From the NCBI GenBank assembly GCA_947445775.1, contig CANFEB010000013.1, forward strand, positions 1-54,844: a stretch of 54,844 nucleotides of DNA, in the 5' to 3' direction. This DNA is from Oligoflexales bacterium (lineage in GTDB: Bacteria > Bdellovibrionota_B > Oligoflexia > Oligoflexales > RGVZ01). Made by a program: the position numbers and the translations under genes. Below the pieces are notes generated by a model. It ran no database searches and was not told where the DNA came from. It was given only the letters and a program-made list of their open reading frames with translations. This document shows, piece by piece, positions 1-8,262 of the stretch; the first letter of the stretch is position 1, and each line of letters opens with the position of its first letter.

Positions 1-210
1 AAAAATATTTTTTAGATTGTCCTCGCGGATGTTGCTGTTCATCTCGAGGTATTTCTTCAAGGTCTTCCAAGCAAGCTCAAAAGTGTATTCAAAACGCTGG
101 ATGCATCCATCCCGAGTCAAGTCGTCTCGGTGCTGAATCAATGCATCCTCAAGGGTCTTGAGCGCATCCGATAGCGGTCGCAAAGAAAACTGTTCTGGAA
201 CAAGTGCCAT
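1..210 (-). CDS. Nucleotidyltransferase substrate-binding (HI0074/HepT-like) protein, partial
   Basis: The first 70 codons of a reverse-strand gene that runs off the left edge. It starts at ATG 210 behind a strong Shine-Dalgarno (AGGAGGG about 7 nt upstream). The protein begins MALVPEQFSLRPL and contains RDGCIQRFEYTFELAWKTLK, which matches the helical core of HI0074-type nucleotidyltransferase substrate-binding proteins. Members of this family pair with a small MNT nucleotidyltransferase, often as a toxin-antitoxin-like module. The partner, if present, would lie beyond the left edge, because no nucleotidyltransferase gene precedes it here. The family call rests on the conserved RFEfTFElAWKtLK block; the biological role is inferred. 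Confidence 0.75.
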   Translation of the reverse strand, partial: MALVPEQFSLRPLSDALKTLEDALIQHRDDLTRDGCIQRFEYTFELAWKTLKKYLEMNSNIREDNLKNIF

Positions 211-286
211 GCTGCTGCCCTCCTTCAAACATTACCCATCAACTATGACGGATCAATGGCGCAGCAGCAACGCCTCAAATCAAGCC

Positions 287-1078
287 TCAACCCGGCCCGA
301 AAATTTCCTCCGGATTGGCGAATGCTTTCTTAATGATGTCCGCCATCTTGGCACTGACGACGCCGTCGATTAATCGGTGATCAAAGGTTACGCCGAGTGT
401 GATCTGGCGCACGGGAACCACCCTACCCTCTCGGACCGCGGCGACTTCCTCCACCGCACCAAGGGCAATCACCATCGGCACATGAGAGTAGGGGACAAGG
501 GGTGCCAGGCCCCGGCTCATGCCAAGGCTGCCAATGTTGGTGATCATGACGGAGCCGAAGGAATTTTTTGGTGTCCCAAAAAGAGGCGACCAAATGTTCA
601 GACGGTACATGAAAAAAGAACTAAAATTAATTGCGTGGCGCACGGCCCATGAGGGCAATGTGTCGAAAAGTTTTTTGAATCGCGCGTAACTTTGATCCTG
701 ATTGGACCGCACGGCCGCAACCTTCAAGTTCATTTCTGCTGCAATTTCGGTGACTGATTTTTGATCGGCGCGGTGAATCACTATGCCGGACAGGTCTTCT
801 CCTTTGGCGTCGGTGGCCACTTGAAAAAAAACGGAAACGTCCTCGCGGACATAGAGCCTGCTGCCGCGCACCACGCAGTTGATTTCGAGATGACGCTTGA
901 ATGCCTCTGCAACCACGCGGCCCGCAAAGTGGGTGAGGGTGACGCGCTCGCCGCTGCTTTTGGCGCAGCGCTCAATGTAGGCAAGTGCAGGGTCCGCATC
1001 GACATCTAAAAATGCATAGACGCTTGGATCGACGGGTGGATCCCAGCCGCCAACAGCAACCTTGCGCCAACTGGACAT
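287..1078 (-). CDS. Stand-alone 2-oxoacid dehydrogenase acyltransferase (E2) catalytic domain protein
   Basis: About 263 residues matching the catalytic domain of dihydrolipoamide acyltransferases. The active-site motif FDHRLIDG is near residues 233-240 (His and Asp of HxxxDG), preceded by an SVMITNIGSLG segment that fits the CoA/trimer region. There is no lipoyl domain and no peripheral subunit-binding domain, so it cannot act as a normal E2 of pyruvate or oxoglutarate dehydrogenase. No E1 or E3 genes are nearby. Similar stand-alone domains exist in many genomes with unknown substrates. ATG 1078 is chosen as the start; upstream in-frame codons run into the preceding gene, which ends at 1123. 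No clear Shine-Dalgarno is visible, so a TTG about 14 codons upstream remains possible. Confidence 0.82.
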   Translation of the reverse strand: MSSWRKVAVGGWDPPVDPSVYAFLDVDADPALAYIERCAKSSGERVTLTHFAGRVVAEAFKRHLEINCVVRGSRLYVREDVSVFFQVATDAKGEDLSGIVIHRADQKSVTEIAAEMNLKVAAVRSNQDQSYARFKKLFDTLPSWAVRHAINFSSFFMYRLNIWSPLFGTPKNSFGSVMITNIGSLGMSRGLAPLVPYSHVPMVIALGAVEEVAAVREGRVVPVRQITLGVTFDHRLIDGVVSAKMADIIKKAFANPEEIFGPG

Positions 1079-1122
1079 GTTTGCCAGAGGTTTGGTGGCC
1101 AGATGCTTTTCAAAAAGGGCAC

Positions 1123-1824
1123 TCAATGTGCAACTCGGGGAGGATCTGCAGAATCTGTGTTGTCGTCTGGGGCAATAAAACTGATTTGCCCATTGGCCTG
1201 CCGTTGAACGCAACCCAGTTTCGTTGCAAATTTTCCGTCAGGATCTTGCCCATCATGAGGCAAAGGTGATTTGCCATCCAGCGTGCCTAAACTTTGCTTT
1301 AAAAAGGGCAGCTCTTTTCGGCCCTTGAATTCTTCGAAAACAAAATTGCGTGATGCAAATTCGTCCAACAAAAAATTCTGCCCGACGCTCTCTGCGACCA
1401 AAGTCGCGTTGCCTGCCAAGCGTTGCTTGCAGGTGGTTTGGCTGGGACGACGCATGGAAACCAATGCGCCGCGAATGTCGTAGCTGCCGATGTTGACCTC
1501 CGAAAGCATGAGGGTCTTGTCGGTGCCGACATCTTGTTCGACGAAATAATAGCCGTGGCGCATCATATAAAAACCAGAGCTGCTGAGGATCAGTTGCACG
1601 AAACCACCGGTGTCGACTTCCAGGCGCCACTCGCGAAGGGTGTGCCTGGGGGCTGCCGCCCGCCCAGTTCCCGACTTGTTCAAAACGGCATTGGCACCCA
1701 TTGATCCGGATTTTCCGCGGCCAGTCGACGCGCAGGCAGGAAGAAAAAAGGCGAGGGCCACCAGGGCTCCTACCGCCGTTCTTGCGACCGCGCATTTCGT
1801 AAACTGGATGATCCCGCCGCGCAT
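1123..1824 (-). CDS. Predicted lipoprotein of unknown function
   Basis: A protein of about 233 residues with a long N-terminal hydrophobic signal and a lipobox ending FFLPAC, so it is probably a lipoprotein. ATG 1824 has GAGGG 8 nt upstream and is preferred to the TTG two codons earlier. The mature part is polar, with a segment around GFVQLILSSSGFYMMRHGYYF that looks beta-rich. It lies 44 bp upstream of the acyltransferase gene on the same strand and the two may be co-transcribed. I do not recognise a family, and nothing in the sequence points to an enzyme. Confidence 0.6.
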   Translation of the reverse strand: MRGGIIQFTKCAVARTAVGALVALAFFLPACASTGRGKSGSMGANAVLNKSGTGRAAAPRHTLREWRLEVDTGGFVQLILSSSGFYMMRHGYYFVEQDVGTDKTLMLSEVNIGSYDIRGALVSMRRPSQTTCKQRLAGNATLVAESVGQNFLLDEFASRNFVFEEFKGRKELPFLKQSLGTLDGKSPLPHDGQDPDGKFATKLGCVQRQANGQISFIAPDDNTDSADPPRVAH

Positions 1825-1931
1825 GCACAATCCCTCTTTGACGATTCGGGCCAGTTTTGAGGACTGACGTTACGAGCTATTTTTCGCTCGCGAATCTAGG
1901 GGGGCGTTGCGGTAAAATTTTGGAAAACTAT

Positions 1932-1967
1932 AGGAGGAAACATGTAAGTGCCTAAATTTACATGTTT
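1932..1967 (+). other. Inverted repeat containing AGGAGG-ATG-TAA
   Basis: A 10-bp inverted repeat (AAACATGTAA at 1938-1947, TTACATGTTT at 1958-1967) lies in the 216-bp gap between two reverse-strand genes and is followed by an A/T-rich run. On the plus strand it also forms a perfect Shine-Dalgarno (AGGAGG, 1932-1937) four bases before ATG immediately followed by TAA. It may be an operator for the reverse-strand gene starting at 1824, or the relic of a lost gene start. Which of these applies cannot be decided here. Confidence 0.35.
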
Positions 1968-2046
1968 TTAAATTAAAAATTATTGAAAAACCAAAGTCCT
2001 CGAACAAGGCTCTAGAATTGGGCGGTAGAATTAAGCCTCGTTGGCC

Positions 2047-2466
2047 TTAGTAGGCTACTTCCAGCATCGTGACCTTGGTGACGCTGCAGGTCAACTCGGG
2101 CTTGCGAACCTTGCGGTCAAACAAAACTACCACCTGGTAGCGCTCGCGGGCCGGCCAGATGCCGCCGCGGTAGTCGTCAAAGGCTTGAATCGAAAACTCG
2201 TAGGTGAGGGTGTTTCCAGAACGCCCACTTAATTCTGGGTCGCGCTCCTCATAGACTTTTGGGTCAACGGCATTGCCCGCCCTCAGCTTGTCCATGGAAT
2301 GGGTTACCGCCGCCAAACGGGCTTCTTCCAGGCAAGGATTGACCCGGGTGACGGTGGTTGCGAGGGCTCTAGAAGAATTCGCAAAAAGGCCGACCACGGC
2401 GCTAGAAAAAACCAGGGCAGCGGCTGTTAACACGCTGTAAATCAAACGAAGCAGATTGGAATTCAA
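2047..2466 (-). CDS. Small exported protein of unknown function
   Basis: About 139 residues. I choose TTG 2466 as the start because GGGAGG lies 9 nt before it and the product then begins MNSNLLRLIYSVLTAAALVF, a good signal sequence that probably ends near SSRALA. The GTG 11 codons upstream would put the Shine-Dalgarno inside the gene. The mature region has two cysteines (one near PCLEEARL, one near LTCSVTK) that could form a disulphide, and a beta-rich C-terminal half. No family is recognised. The protein is likely periplasmic. Confidence 0.55.
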   Translation of the reverse strand: MNSNLLRLIYSVLTAAALVFSSAVVGLFANSSRALATTVTRVNPCLEEARLAAVTHSMDKLRAGNAVDPKVYEERDPELSGRSGNTLTYEFSIQAFDDYRGGIWPARERYQVVVLFDRKVRKPELTCSVTKVTMLEVAY

Positions 2467-2580
2467 TTTAAAGCGCCTCCCGGCAGAAATTTCTACCACA
2501 TGAGTGCGCGTATAGTTCTAGTTACCCAGGGGGTTCAAGGGATTTTTGGCTCTGCCCGCTTGATTTCCCGAATCCGGGGA

Positions 2581-3216
2581 TTATTTCACCGTGAGCAGCG
2601 GAAACGCTCCAATTATGCCGTTCAAAATGAATTGCACTGCGACTGCCGTCAGGATGACCCCCATGATCCGCGTCATGAGGTTTAGGCCGGTGCGTCCCAA
2701 GACTTTATAGAGTAGCGGGGCTCCCTTGAGGGTTAAATGAGACAGGCCCAAGGCCCCCGTGATGGCCACCATAAGGCCGGTCAATTGCGCGCCCCCTGTG
2801 GCCTCACTGGCAAATAGGACCACCGTTGAGATTGCTCCGGGGCCAGCCAGCAGAGGCATCCCCAACGGAAACACGGAAATGTCTTCTCGCGCCATCCCCT
2901 CATATTGCTCCTCTGGCTGGACGCGGGCCCGGCTGGCATTCAACTGGGCAATCCCCAAGAGCAGCAGCAAAATCCCGCCAGCAATTTGAAAGGCCGGAAG
3001 GGTAATTCCAAACACGCGAAAAATTCCCATGCCAGTCAGACCAAAGGTGCACAAAATTGCCAGAGCCAACTTGGTCGCCTTGCGCCGCGTTTGACGCAAG
3101 GCATCGGGGGAATAACCCTCGGTCAAAGTCAGGTAGATCGGCACCACGGCAAATGGATCGACAATCACAAATATCGCCACGAAGGTGTTGAAAGTGTAGA
3201 GGAAATGTTGGGTCAC
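2581..3216 (-). CDS. marC: MarC/UPF0056 family integral membrane protein
   Basis: A membrane protein of 211 residues with about six hydrophobic segments. It contains IVDPFAVVPIYL near the N-terminus and FPLGMPLLAGPGAISTV in the middle, both typical of the MarC family. GTG 3216 is chosen because GGGAG precedes it by 9 nt and the product then has the usual family length; the reading frame is open 38 codons further upstream but that stretch is not MarC-like. MarC proteins sit in the inner membrane and their transport substrate is not established. It is transcribed divergently from potA across about 130 bp. Confidence 0.88.
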   Translation of the reverse strand: MTQHFLYTFNTFVAIFVIVDPFAVVPIYLTLTEGYSPDALRQTRRKATKLALAILCTFGLTGMGIFRVFGITLPAFQIAGGILLLLLGIAQLNASRARVQPEEQYEGMAREDISVFPLGMPLLAGPGAISTVVLFASEATGGAQLTGLMVAITGALGLSHLTLKGAPLLYKVLGRTGLNLMTRIMGVILTAVAVQFILNGIIGAFPLLTVK

Positions 3217-3348
3217 GCGAAAAGACTCCCGGGTAGTAATGGCCAGACCGCAAATCCGGTGGGGCCACCTCCATTCTACGACTTCGATTTGCCCTTTACA
3301 AACCGGTGAGCGTGCCGTATCCCGGACCATCTTTTGACCCAGGTGGCC

Positions 3349-4428
3349 ATGTACGAACTCCGCTGCGAATCGCTGGAAAAGTCATTCGGAAGCTTCGCGC
3401 TTCAGCCGTTGGATCTTGCGATCCAGCCCGGTGAATTTTTTTCGCTTCTTGGCCCATCTGGTTGCGGAAAAACAACTGTCCTGCGCCTACTTGGCGGTTT
3501 TGAGCAACCCACGTCCGGGCGGATCATGCTTGGCGAGCGGGACATAACCCGCCTGCCGCCCCACAAACGCAACATCCACACGGTTTTTCAACGTTATGCA
3601 CTTTTTCCACACCTGAGCGTTTTCGAAAACGTTGCCTTCAGCCTGCGTTTGAAAGGCCTGTCTCGGCCGGATATCATCCGCCGGGTCGATAAAATGATGA
3701 ACCTCACTGAAATTGGGGCCCTTTCCGACCGACGCATCCATCAACTCAGCGGCGGCCAGTCCCAACGCGTTGCCTTGGCCCGCGCCCTGGTGGATCAACC
3801 GGCCGTGCTGCTTTTGGACGAACCTTTTTCGGCGTTGGACCCCTCGTTGCGCGTTCGAGTCCGAGACGAGATGCGGGCCATTTGCAAAAAAGTTGGCGCA
3901 ACCTTCATCCTCGTCACCCACGATCAGGAAGAGGCCCTGCAATTGTCGGATCGCTTGGCCGTGATGAAAGATGGGCGTTGCCTGCAAGTCGGGACTCCCA
4001 AGTCCATTTATGAAGACCCTTCGGACACTTTTGTCGCCAGTTTCATCGGAGCGGTGAACGAAATTCGCGGCGAGCTGTCGGAGTCGCTGCCCGGGGAATG
4101 GTCGGTGGCATCGGCCATGGGAACCTTCAAGGTCAAAAAAAACGGCCTTGCTCTGCCGCGCGAAGTTTCCATGCTGCTGCGTCCGGAAAAAATGCGGCTT
4201 CTGCGGCAGCGCTCCAACACCCACGACAACCTGCTTGAGGGCGAGATTCAGGATTTGACCTATCTAGGGTCGCGCACGGAATACACCATCCGGACCCGCG
4301 ACAATGTTTTTAAGGTTTCCGAGGCCGAGATGGATCGCCAGAAAAAACGTCTCCTCCACCACCGCGACCGCGTGTTTTTGACCTGGAAAACCGAGGACGC
4401 CATCTTGCTGCCCCAGAGCACGCTATAA
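3349..4428 (+). CDS. potA: Polyamine ABC transporter ATP-binding protein
   Basis: Cytoplasmic ATPase of a spermidine/putrescine-type importer. From the ATG at 3349 (AGGTGG just upstream) it has about 359 residues. Walker A is GPSGCGKTT at about 35-43, the Q-loop is in VFQRYALFPH, the signature is LSGGQSQR near 135 and Walker B is LLLDEPFSALD near 158. A C-terminal TOBE-type region (EIQDLTYLGSRTEYTI) is typical of PotA and related importers. An in-frame TTG 15 bp upstream lacks a Shine-Dalgarno. The stop codon overlaps the potB start (TAATG), so this is the first gene of a coupled four-gene operon. The polyamine substrate is inferred from the operon as a whole. Confidence 0.9.
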   Translation: MYELRCESLEKSFGSFALQPLDLAIQPGEFFSLLGPSGCGKTTVLRLLGGFEQPTSGRIMLGERDITRLPPHKRNIHTVFQRYALFPHLSVFENVAFSLRLKGLSRPDIIRRVDKMMNLTEIGALSDRRIHQLSGGQSQRVALARALVDQPAVLLLDEPFSALDPSLRVRVRDEMRAICKKVGATFILVTHDQEEALQLSDRLAVMKDGRCLQVGTPKSIYEDPSDTFVASFIGAVNEIRGELSESLPGEWSVASAMGTFKVKKNGLALPREVSMLLRPEKMRLLRQRSNTHDNLLEGEIQDLTYLGSRTEYTIRTRDNVFKVSEAEMDRQKKRLLHHRDRVFLTWKTEDAILLPQSTL

Positions 4429-5300
4429 TGAAAAAATTGGCGCTGCGTCTGCGCGACTGGCCGCCGAGCGCCTGGATTTTTTTCGCCTGGTTGATCACGC
4501 TGAGCGTCTTGCCTTTTCTAATCATCCTCGCCATGAGTTTCGCCGTGCGTTCAGATGGCGGTGTGATCACGTGGACTTTCACCCTCGCCAATTACGAGCG
4601 GGCGTTTCATCTGGTTTACTTTAGGGTTCTGATCAAGACCATTGTCTTGTCCCTCGGTGCTACTTTGACCTGTCTATTAATTGGCTTTCCGGTGGCCTAC
4701 TATCTGGCGCGGGCCACTCCAGCAAAACGCCAGCTGGGCCTCATGCTGCTTTTCATTCCATTTTGGACAAATTTTATTTTGCGCATCTACGGGATCGTCT
4801 CGATCTTTGGCAATCACGGCCTGCTGAATCAAGCCCTCCTGCACCTTGGCCTGCGCGACGCCCCCCTGGAGATTCTTTATACGAGAGTTGGCGTTTACCT
4901 GGGCCTCGTTTACAACTACTTGCCGTTTCTGGTGGTGCCGATTTTTTCTGCCCTTGAAAAATTCGATCTCTCGTTGCGTGAGGCGGCCATGGACCTTGGC
5001 GCCAACCGCTGGCAGACGTTTACACGAGTCCTTCTGCCCAACGTCCGCGAGGGAATTGCCGTGGGCAGCCTCTTCGTTTTTATTCCCATGATGGGCGAAT
5101 ACGTCATTCCCGATCTTTTGGGGGGAGCTAAAGAGGTGTTTCTTGGGCGGGTCATGGTCGAGCAGTTTTTCACGATGCAAGATTGGCCGTTTGGCTCTGC
5201 TTTGGCGAGCATCCTGTCCTTGGGGCTGGTGATCGCCCTCTGGGTGCGGATGCGTTTTGATCAAGGAAAAACGGAGGCCGCAAGCCATGCCTTCCGCTAA
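4428..5300 (+). CDS. potB: Polyamine ABC transporter permease, PotB type
   Basis: Inner-membrane permease of 290 residues with about six transmembrane helices. The cytoplasmic coupling loop EAAMDLGANRWQTFTRVLLP is the EAA motif that docks on the PotA ATPase. The start ATG shares one base with the potA stop codon, implying translational coupling. The conserved segment FWTNFILRIYGI matches PotB-like permeases. It should pair with the PotC-like permease that follows to form the heterodimeric channel. Confidence 0.9.
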   Translation: MKKLALRLRDWPPSAWIFFAWLITLSVLPFLIILAMSFAVRSDGGVITWTFTLANYERAFHLVYFRVLIKTIVLSLGATLTCLLIGFPVAYYLARATPAKRQLGLMLLFIPFWTNFILRIYGIVSIFGNHGLLNQALLHLGLRDAPLEILYTRVGVYLGLVYNYLPFLVVPIFSALEKFDLSLREAAMDLGANRWQTFTRVLLPNVREGIAVGSLFVFIPMMGEYVIPDLLGGAKEVFLGRVMVEQFFTMQDWPFGSALASILSLGLVIALWVRMRFDQGKTEAASHAFR

Positions 5301-6087
5301 ACGCCCGCCAAACCTGTTTATTTCATTTATGTTCTGGGCGACGATCGGATTTCTTTACCTGCCGTTGGCCTACCTTGTGGTCCAGGCATTTTTGACCGAC
5401 CCCAGCAATGTTGCCAGCGGCTTCACCACCAAATGGTTGGCCGCCTTACTGGAAAGTGACGCCCTGTGGGAGCCACTCATGAACAGCCTGCTGATCGGCG
5501 TTGCCTCGGCCTCCATTGCTACCCTGATTGGCACACTTGGCGCTGTGGGTTTTGGACCGTTCTCGACCGTTTTACCGCCGAGCCTGACGGCCCTCATCAT
5601 GCTGCCCATACTGATTCCTGAGGTCATCACCGGGCTGTCGCTGCTGATTTTTTTTCTTCTGTTTCGCTTTGAACTCGGTGCGACCACGGTGGTGCTTGCT
5701 CATGCCAGTTTTAGCGCGAGTTTCGTTTATTTCATCATGATTGAGCAGTTGCGAAAGCTGGACCCAAACTTGGGGGAGGCCGCCTATGATTTGGGGGCCA
5801 AACCTGCTCAGATTTTTTGGAAGGTGATCCTGCCAAATATAGTCCCCGGGCTCTCGGCTGCTTGGCTGCTGTCTTTCACCATCTCATTTGATGACTTTCT
5901 AATTTCTTTTTTCACCAGCGGGGCAGGCCTGACCACATTACCCTTGAAAATCTACTCGCTCATGCGCATAGGATTTTCACCTGAGTTAAATGCCCTGTCT
6001 TTAGTTATGATCTGCCTGTCGACTGGACTCGTCTTGATTTTGTGGTCCAAGGAGCAAAGCCGCAAATGGGTGATCAGCGGATCTTGA
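5287..6087 (+). CDS. potC: Polyamine ABC transporter permease, PotC type
   Basis: Second permease, about 266 residues. ATG 5287 is selected because GGAGG lies 9 nt upstream; a TTG at 5257 is in frame but lacks a ribosome site and would extend the overlap with potB. The EAA loop is EAAYDLGAKPAQIFWKVILP. The segment AWLLSFTISFDDFLISFFTS fits PotC, where an SxDD motif is usual near the last helices. The gene overlaps the end of potB by 14 bp and the start of potD by 22 bp. Confidence 0.9.
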   Translation: MPSAKRPPNLFISFMFWATIGFLYLPLAYLVVQAFLTDPSNVASGFTTKWLAALLESDALWEPLMNSLLIGVASASIATLIGTLGAVGFGPFSTVLPPSLTALIMLPILIPEVITGLSLLIFFLLFRFELGATTVVLAHASFSASFVYFIMIEQLRKLDPNLGEAAYDLGAKPAQIFWKVILPNIVPGLSAAWLLSFTISFDDFLISFFTSGAGLTTLPLKIYSLMRIGFSPELNALSLVMICLSTGLVLILWSKEQSRKWVISGS

Positions 6088-7202
6088 AACAATTTTTAAA
6101 CGTCCTTTTTGCCGTTACCTTGATGGGGGGAATCGGATTTTGGCTGGCGCGCAAGTCCACCGAAAAATCTGCGCCAGTGCTGCGCATCTGCGCCTGGAGC
6201 AATTACCTGCCCGAGGAGGTTCTCGCTGATTTCCATAAGCAAACCGGAATTCGCGTCGAACTGTCCTTTATCAGCAGCAACGAGGAACTTTTCGCCAAAC
6301 TGAGGGCCGGGGCGACGGGGTTTGACCTAATCCAACCGTCGGACTACATGTCGCGCCAGATGATCCGACTGGGCATGCTGCGCGAGCTGGACCACAGCCG
6401 CCTTGGAAACCTGACGAATCTGATGCCGGAGGCCCGCAATGCGGCCTGGGATCCCGGCCTCAAATACACCGTGCCGTTTTCCTGGGGAACGACTGGGCTA
6501 GTGGTTAATGCGGCAAAGGTGTCCTTGGCGGAGTTGGCATCATCATCGGCATTGCCCCCGGGCGAAGGCCGCCAGGCGCCAGGCTGGGAATTGCTGTTTG
6601 AATCGCCAGACCCGCACCACACGTCGCTGCTTGATGACATGCGTGAAGTGTTTTCGGCGATGCTCATTTGGAAGGGAACCTCGCCCAACTTGAATGGCAT
6701 GCAAACCATCGCTGACAACAACAACTTCATTAAGAGCCTTGAAACTGCGCGGGGCGGCCTGCAAACCGTTCGTGAAAAAATCTTGATGTTCACCAGTGAG
6801 CCGCGCCAGTACCTCGTCCGCTCCGAATTGAATATTGCCCACGCCTATTCCATGGATGCTCTCCAGGCCGGCGCGGAGAAGCCTGATTTTCACTACTTTA
6901 TTCCGCGCCAGGGGGCGGTGCGCTGGGCTGATAACTTTGCGATTCCGGCGTCGGCAAGGCACCTTGACGAGGCCTACCGCTTTTTGGATTTCATTCTTGA
7001 GGCAAAAGTTGCCAGTCATTTAGCTTTGCAGGGACGTTTTTCCACGCAAAATCAAAAGGCCTGGGATCTGCTTCCCGATTCAGAAAAAAATAATCCGGCC
7101 CTATATCCGGACCCCGCTACTTTGGCCCGCCTGCATTATCTCGAAGATCTAGGCGACGCCCTGCCTGTCATGAACAGGATGTGGGCGGAGTTGAAAATAT
7201 AA
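6066..7202 (+). CDS. potD: Polyamine-binding periplasmic protein, PotD type
   Basis: Substrate-binding protein of about 378 residues. ATG 6066 lies inside the end of potC with AGGAG about 11 nt upstream. A single N-terminal hydrophobic stretch (FLNVLFAVTLMGGIGFWLA) acts as signal peptide or anchor. The mature part opens with LRICAWSNYLPEEVLADF, the usual PotD/PotF start, and contains FDLIQPSDYMSRQMIR. No lipobox cysteine is evident after the hydrophobic segment, so it may be anchored by its uncleaved helix. It delivers polyamine to PotB/PotC. The gene closes the operon and converges with the lipoprotein gene at 7222. Confidence 0.88.
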   Translation: MGDQRILKQFLNVLFAVTLMGGIGFWLARKSTEKSAPVLRICAWSNYLPEEVLADFHKQTGIRVELSFISSNEELFAKLRAGATGFDLIQPSDYMSRQMIRLGMLRELDHSRLGNLTNLMPEARNAAWDPGLKYTVPFSWGTTGLVVNAAKVSLAELASSSALPPGEGRQAPGWELLFESPDPHHTSLLDDMREVFSAMLIWKGTSPNLNGMQTIADNNNFIKSLETARGGLQTVREKILMFTSEPRQYLVRSELNIAHAYSMDALQAGAEKPDFHYFIPRQGAVRWADNFAIPASARHLDEAYRFLDFILEAKVASHLALQGRFSTQNQKAWDLLPDSEKNNPALYPDPATLARLHYLEDLGDALPVMNRMWAELKI

Positions 7203-7215
7203 TTCTGAGGGTCAC

Positions 7216-7238
7216 CCTTCGCTAATGCTCAGAATGAC
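7216..7238. repeat. Short CCTTCG...CTCAGAATGAC intergenic repeat relic
   Basis: A 23-bp stretch at the potD/lipoprotein convergence resembling similar stretches at 12238-12257 and 45671-45694. Each has CCTTCG followed by CTCAGGA or CTCAGAATGAC. An inverted repeat (ATTCTGAG 7202-7209, CTCAGAAT 7228-7235) could form a hairpin ending potD transcription. Short dispersed repeats of this kind are common between bacterial genes. Confidence 0.35.
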
Positions 7239-8262
7239 GGGCCAGCTTGCGCCTGGCTTCGGATAGGGCTTCTTCGCGGCTTTCGCCTAGGCCATTGCCC
7301 AGAAATGTCCGCGTGAGCCCAGTGACAGGATCACCACCTGATCCCGCGGTGAAAACGACGCCGCACAAAATCTCTGTCACCATATAACCCGTTTGGGCCA
7401 TGGGGGGGAAATCCTTGCGCTGGCATGTCAGCCCAGCCTCATTGCCACTAAGGTTTGAACTGATTGCGAAACCCTCTTCAGAAAGCAGACGGGACACGAC
7501 GTCGCTGACTGCATTGGCCTCGTTGTCTTTGGCCCGAAGCGAGAAGGCATACTTGGTAAAAACCCCGTTGGCCGCAACTTCAAGCCCCGCCAGATCTGAT
7601 TCGTTCAACATCGCGCATGAATTAAATGTCTTACAGACTGCAATGAGGTCTTTAGCGGCGGCAGCTTCGTTGCGAACAAAAGCCTTGGCCCGCGCCGCTG
7701 TGGAAAGAAGTTCACTAGGCGGTGAGTCGCTCGCTTGCATCGCCTGGCGCAAGGTTGCTGCCTCGCGGACAAGAGGTTGTACGCGCAATTGAATGTTGCG
7801 AAAAAAAACCGCCTTCTCCAATCGCGTCACCACCTGCCAGCGGTTGCCATCGCGGCATCGTTTGGCCACGCCGAGGCCCGTCAACAGGGCCTCAACTGAC
7901 GACTGGGTGAGGCTTGAAATTTCTACATTGCGATTGGATTCCTGGGTCACGCCAGAAGACGAAATCTTGGTCTGAATTTGGCGAACGAGATCAGCAGAGG
8001 CAGCAATTGTGGCATCATCGGAAGTCGACGACTCACCAAAGCCGATAAAGATGGTTGCCTCACTTCGTGTGCGCAGGCCCTCGGAAAACTCCAAACAATC
8101 GCCTGCCTGAATTGAATCCGTTGGCGCCAGGCTTTGATTAGCCTGATTAGCCTGGTGAGTCTGAAGTCCGGCCTCTGGTCGAAAGGCGCACGCCGCCAGG
8201 ACCACCAAGATGGTCCCGACAGCCGTTGTACCAGTCAAGAGTCGTGAATCAACTTGCCTCAC
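7222..8262 (-). CDS. LPP20-like lipoprotein
   Basis: 346 residues with a signal peptide and lipobox VVLAAC near residue 25. The middle carries FIGFGESSTSDDATIAASAD followed by LVRQIQTKISS, the alpha/beta pattern of LPP20-type lipoproteins, in which a G-x-G stretch is followed by an Ala-rich helix. The GTG start overlaps the stop of the upstream gene (GTGA), so the two are translationally coupled. The C-terminal region has another possible alpha/beta unit ending SREEALSEARRKLA. The role of LPP20 proteins is not well defined beyond outer-membrane association. The family call is moderately secure; function is unknown. Confidence 0.65.
   Translation of the reverse strand: MRQVDSRLLTGTTAVGTILVVLAACAFRPEAGLQTHQANQANQSLAPTDSIQAGDCLEFSEGLRTRSEATIFIGFGESSTSDDATIAASADLVRQIQTKISSSGVTQESNRNVEISSLTQSSVEALLTGLGVAKRCRDGNRWQVVTRLEKAVFFRNIQLRVQPLVREAATLRQAMQASDSPPSELLSTAARAKAFVRNEAAAAKDLIAVCKTFNSCAMLNESDLAGLEVAANGVFTKYAFSLRAKDNEANAVSDVVSRLLSEEGFAISSNLSGNEAGLTCQRKDFPPMAQTGYMVTEILCGVVFTAGSGGDPVTGLTRTFLGNGLGESREEALSEARRKLARHSEH

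Noticed and set aside
377-1009. Open plus-strand frames opposite the E2-domain gene
   Set aside because: They are antisense to a clearly conserved enzyme, have no ribosome sites and no protein-like motifs.
4310-4591. Reverse frame of 93 codons across the potA/potB junction
   Set aside because: Lies antisense to two well-supported transporter genes and has a composition typical of a shadow frame.
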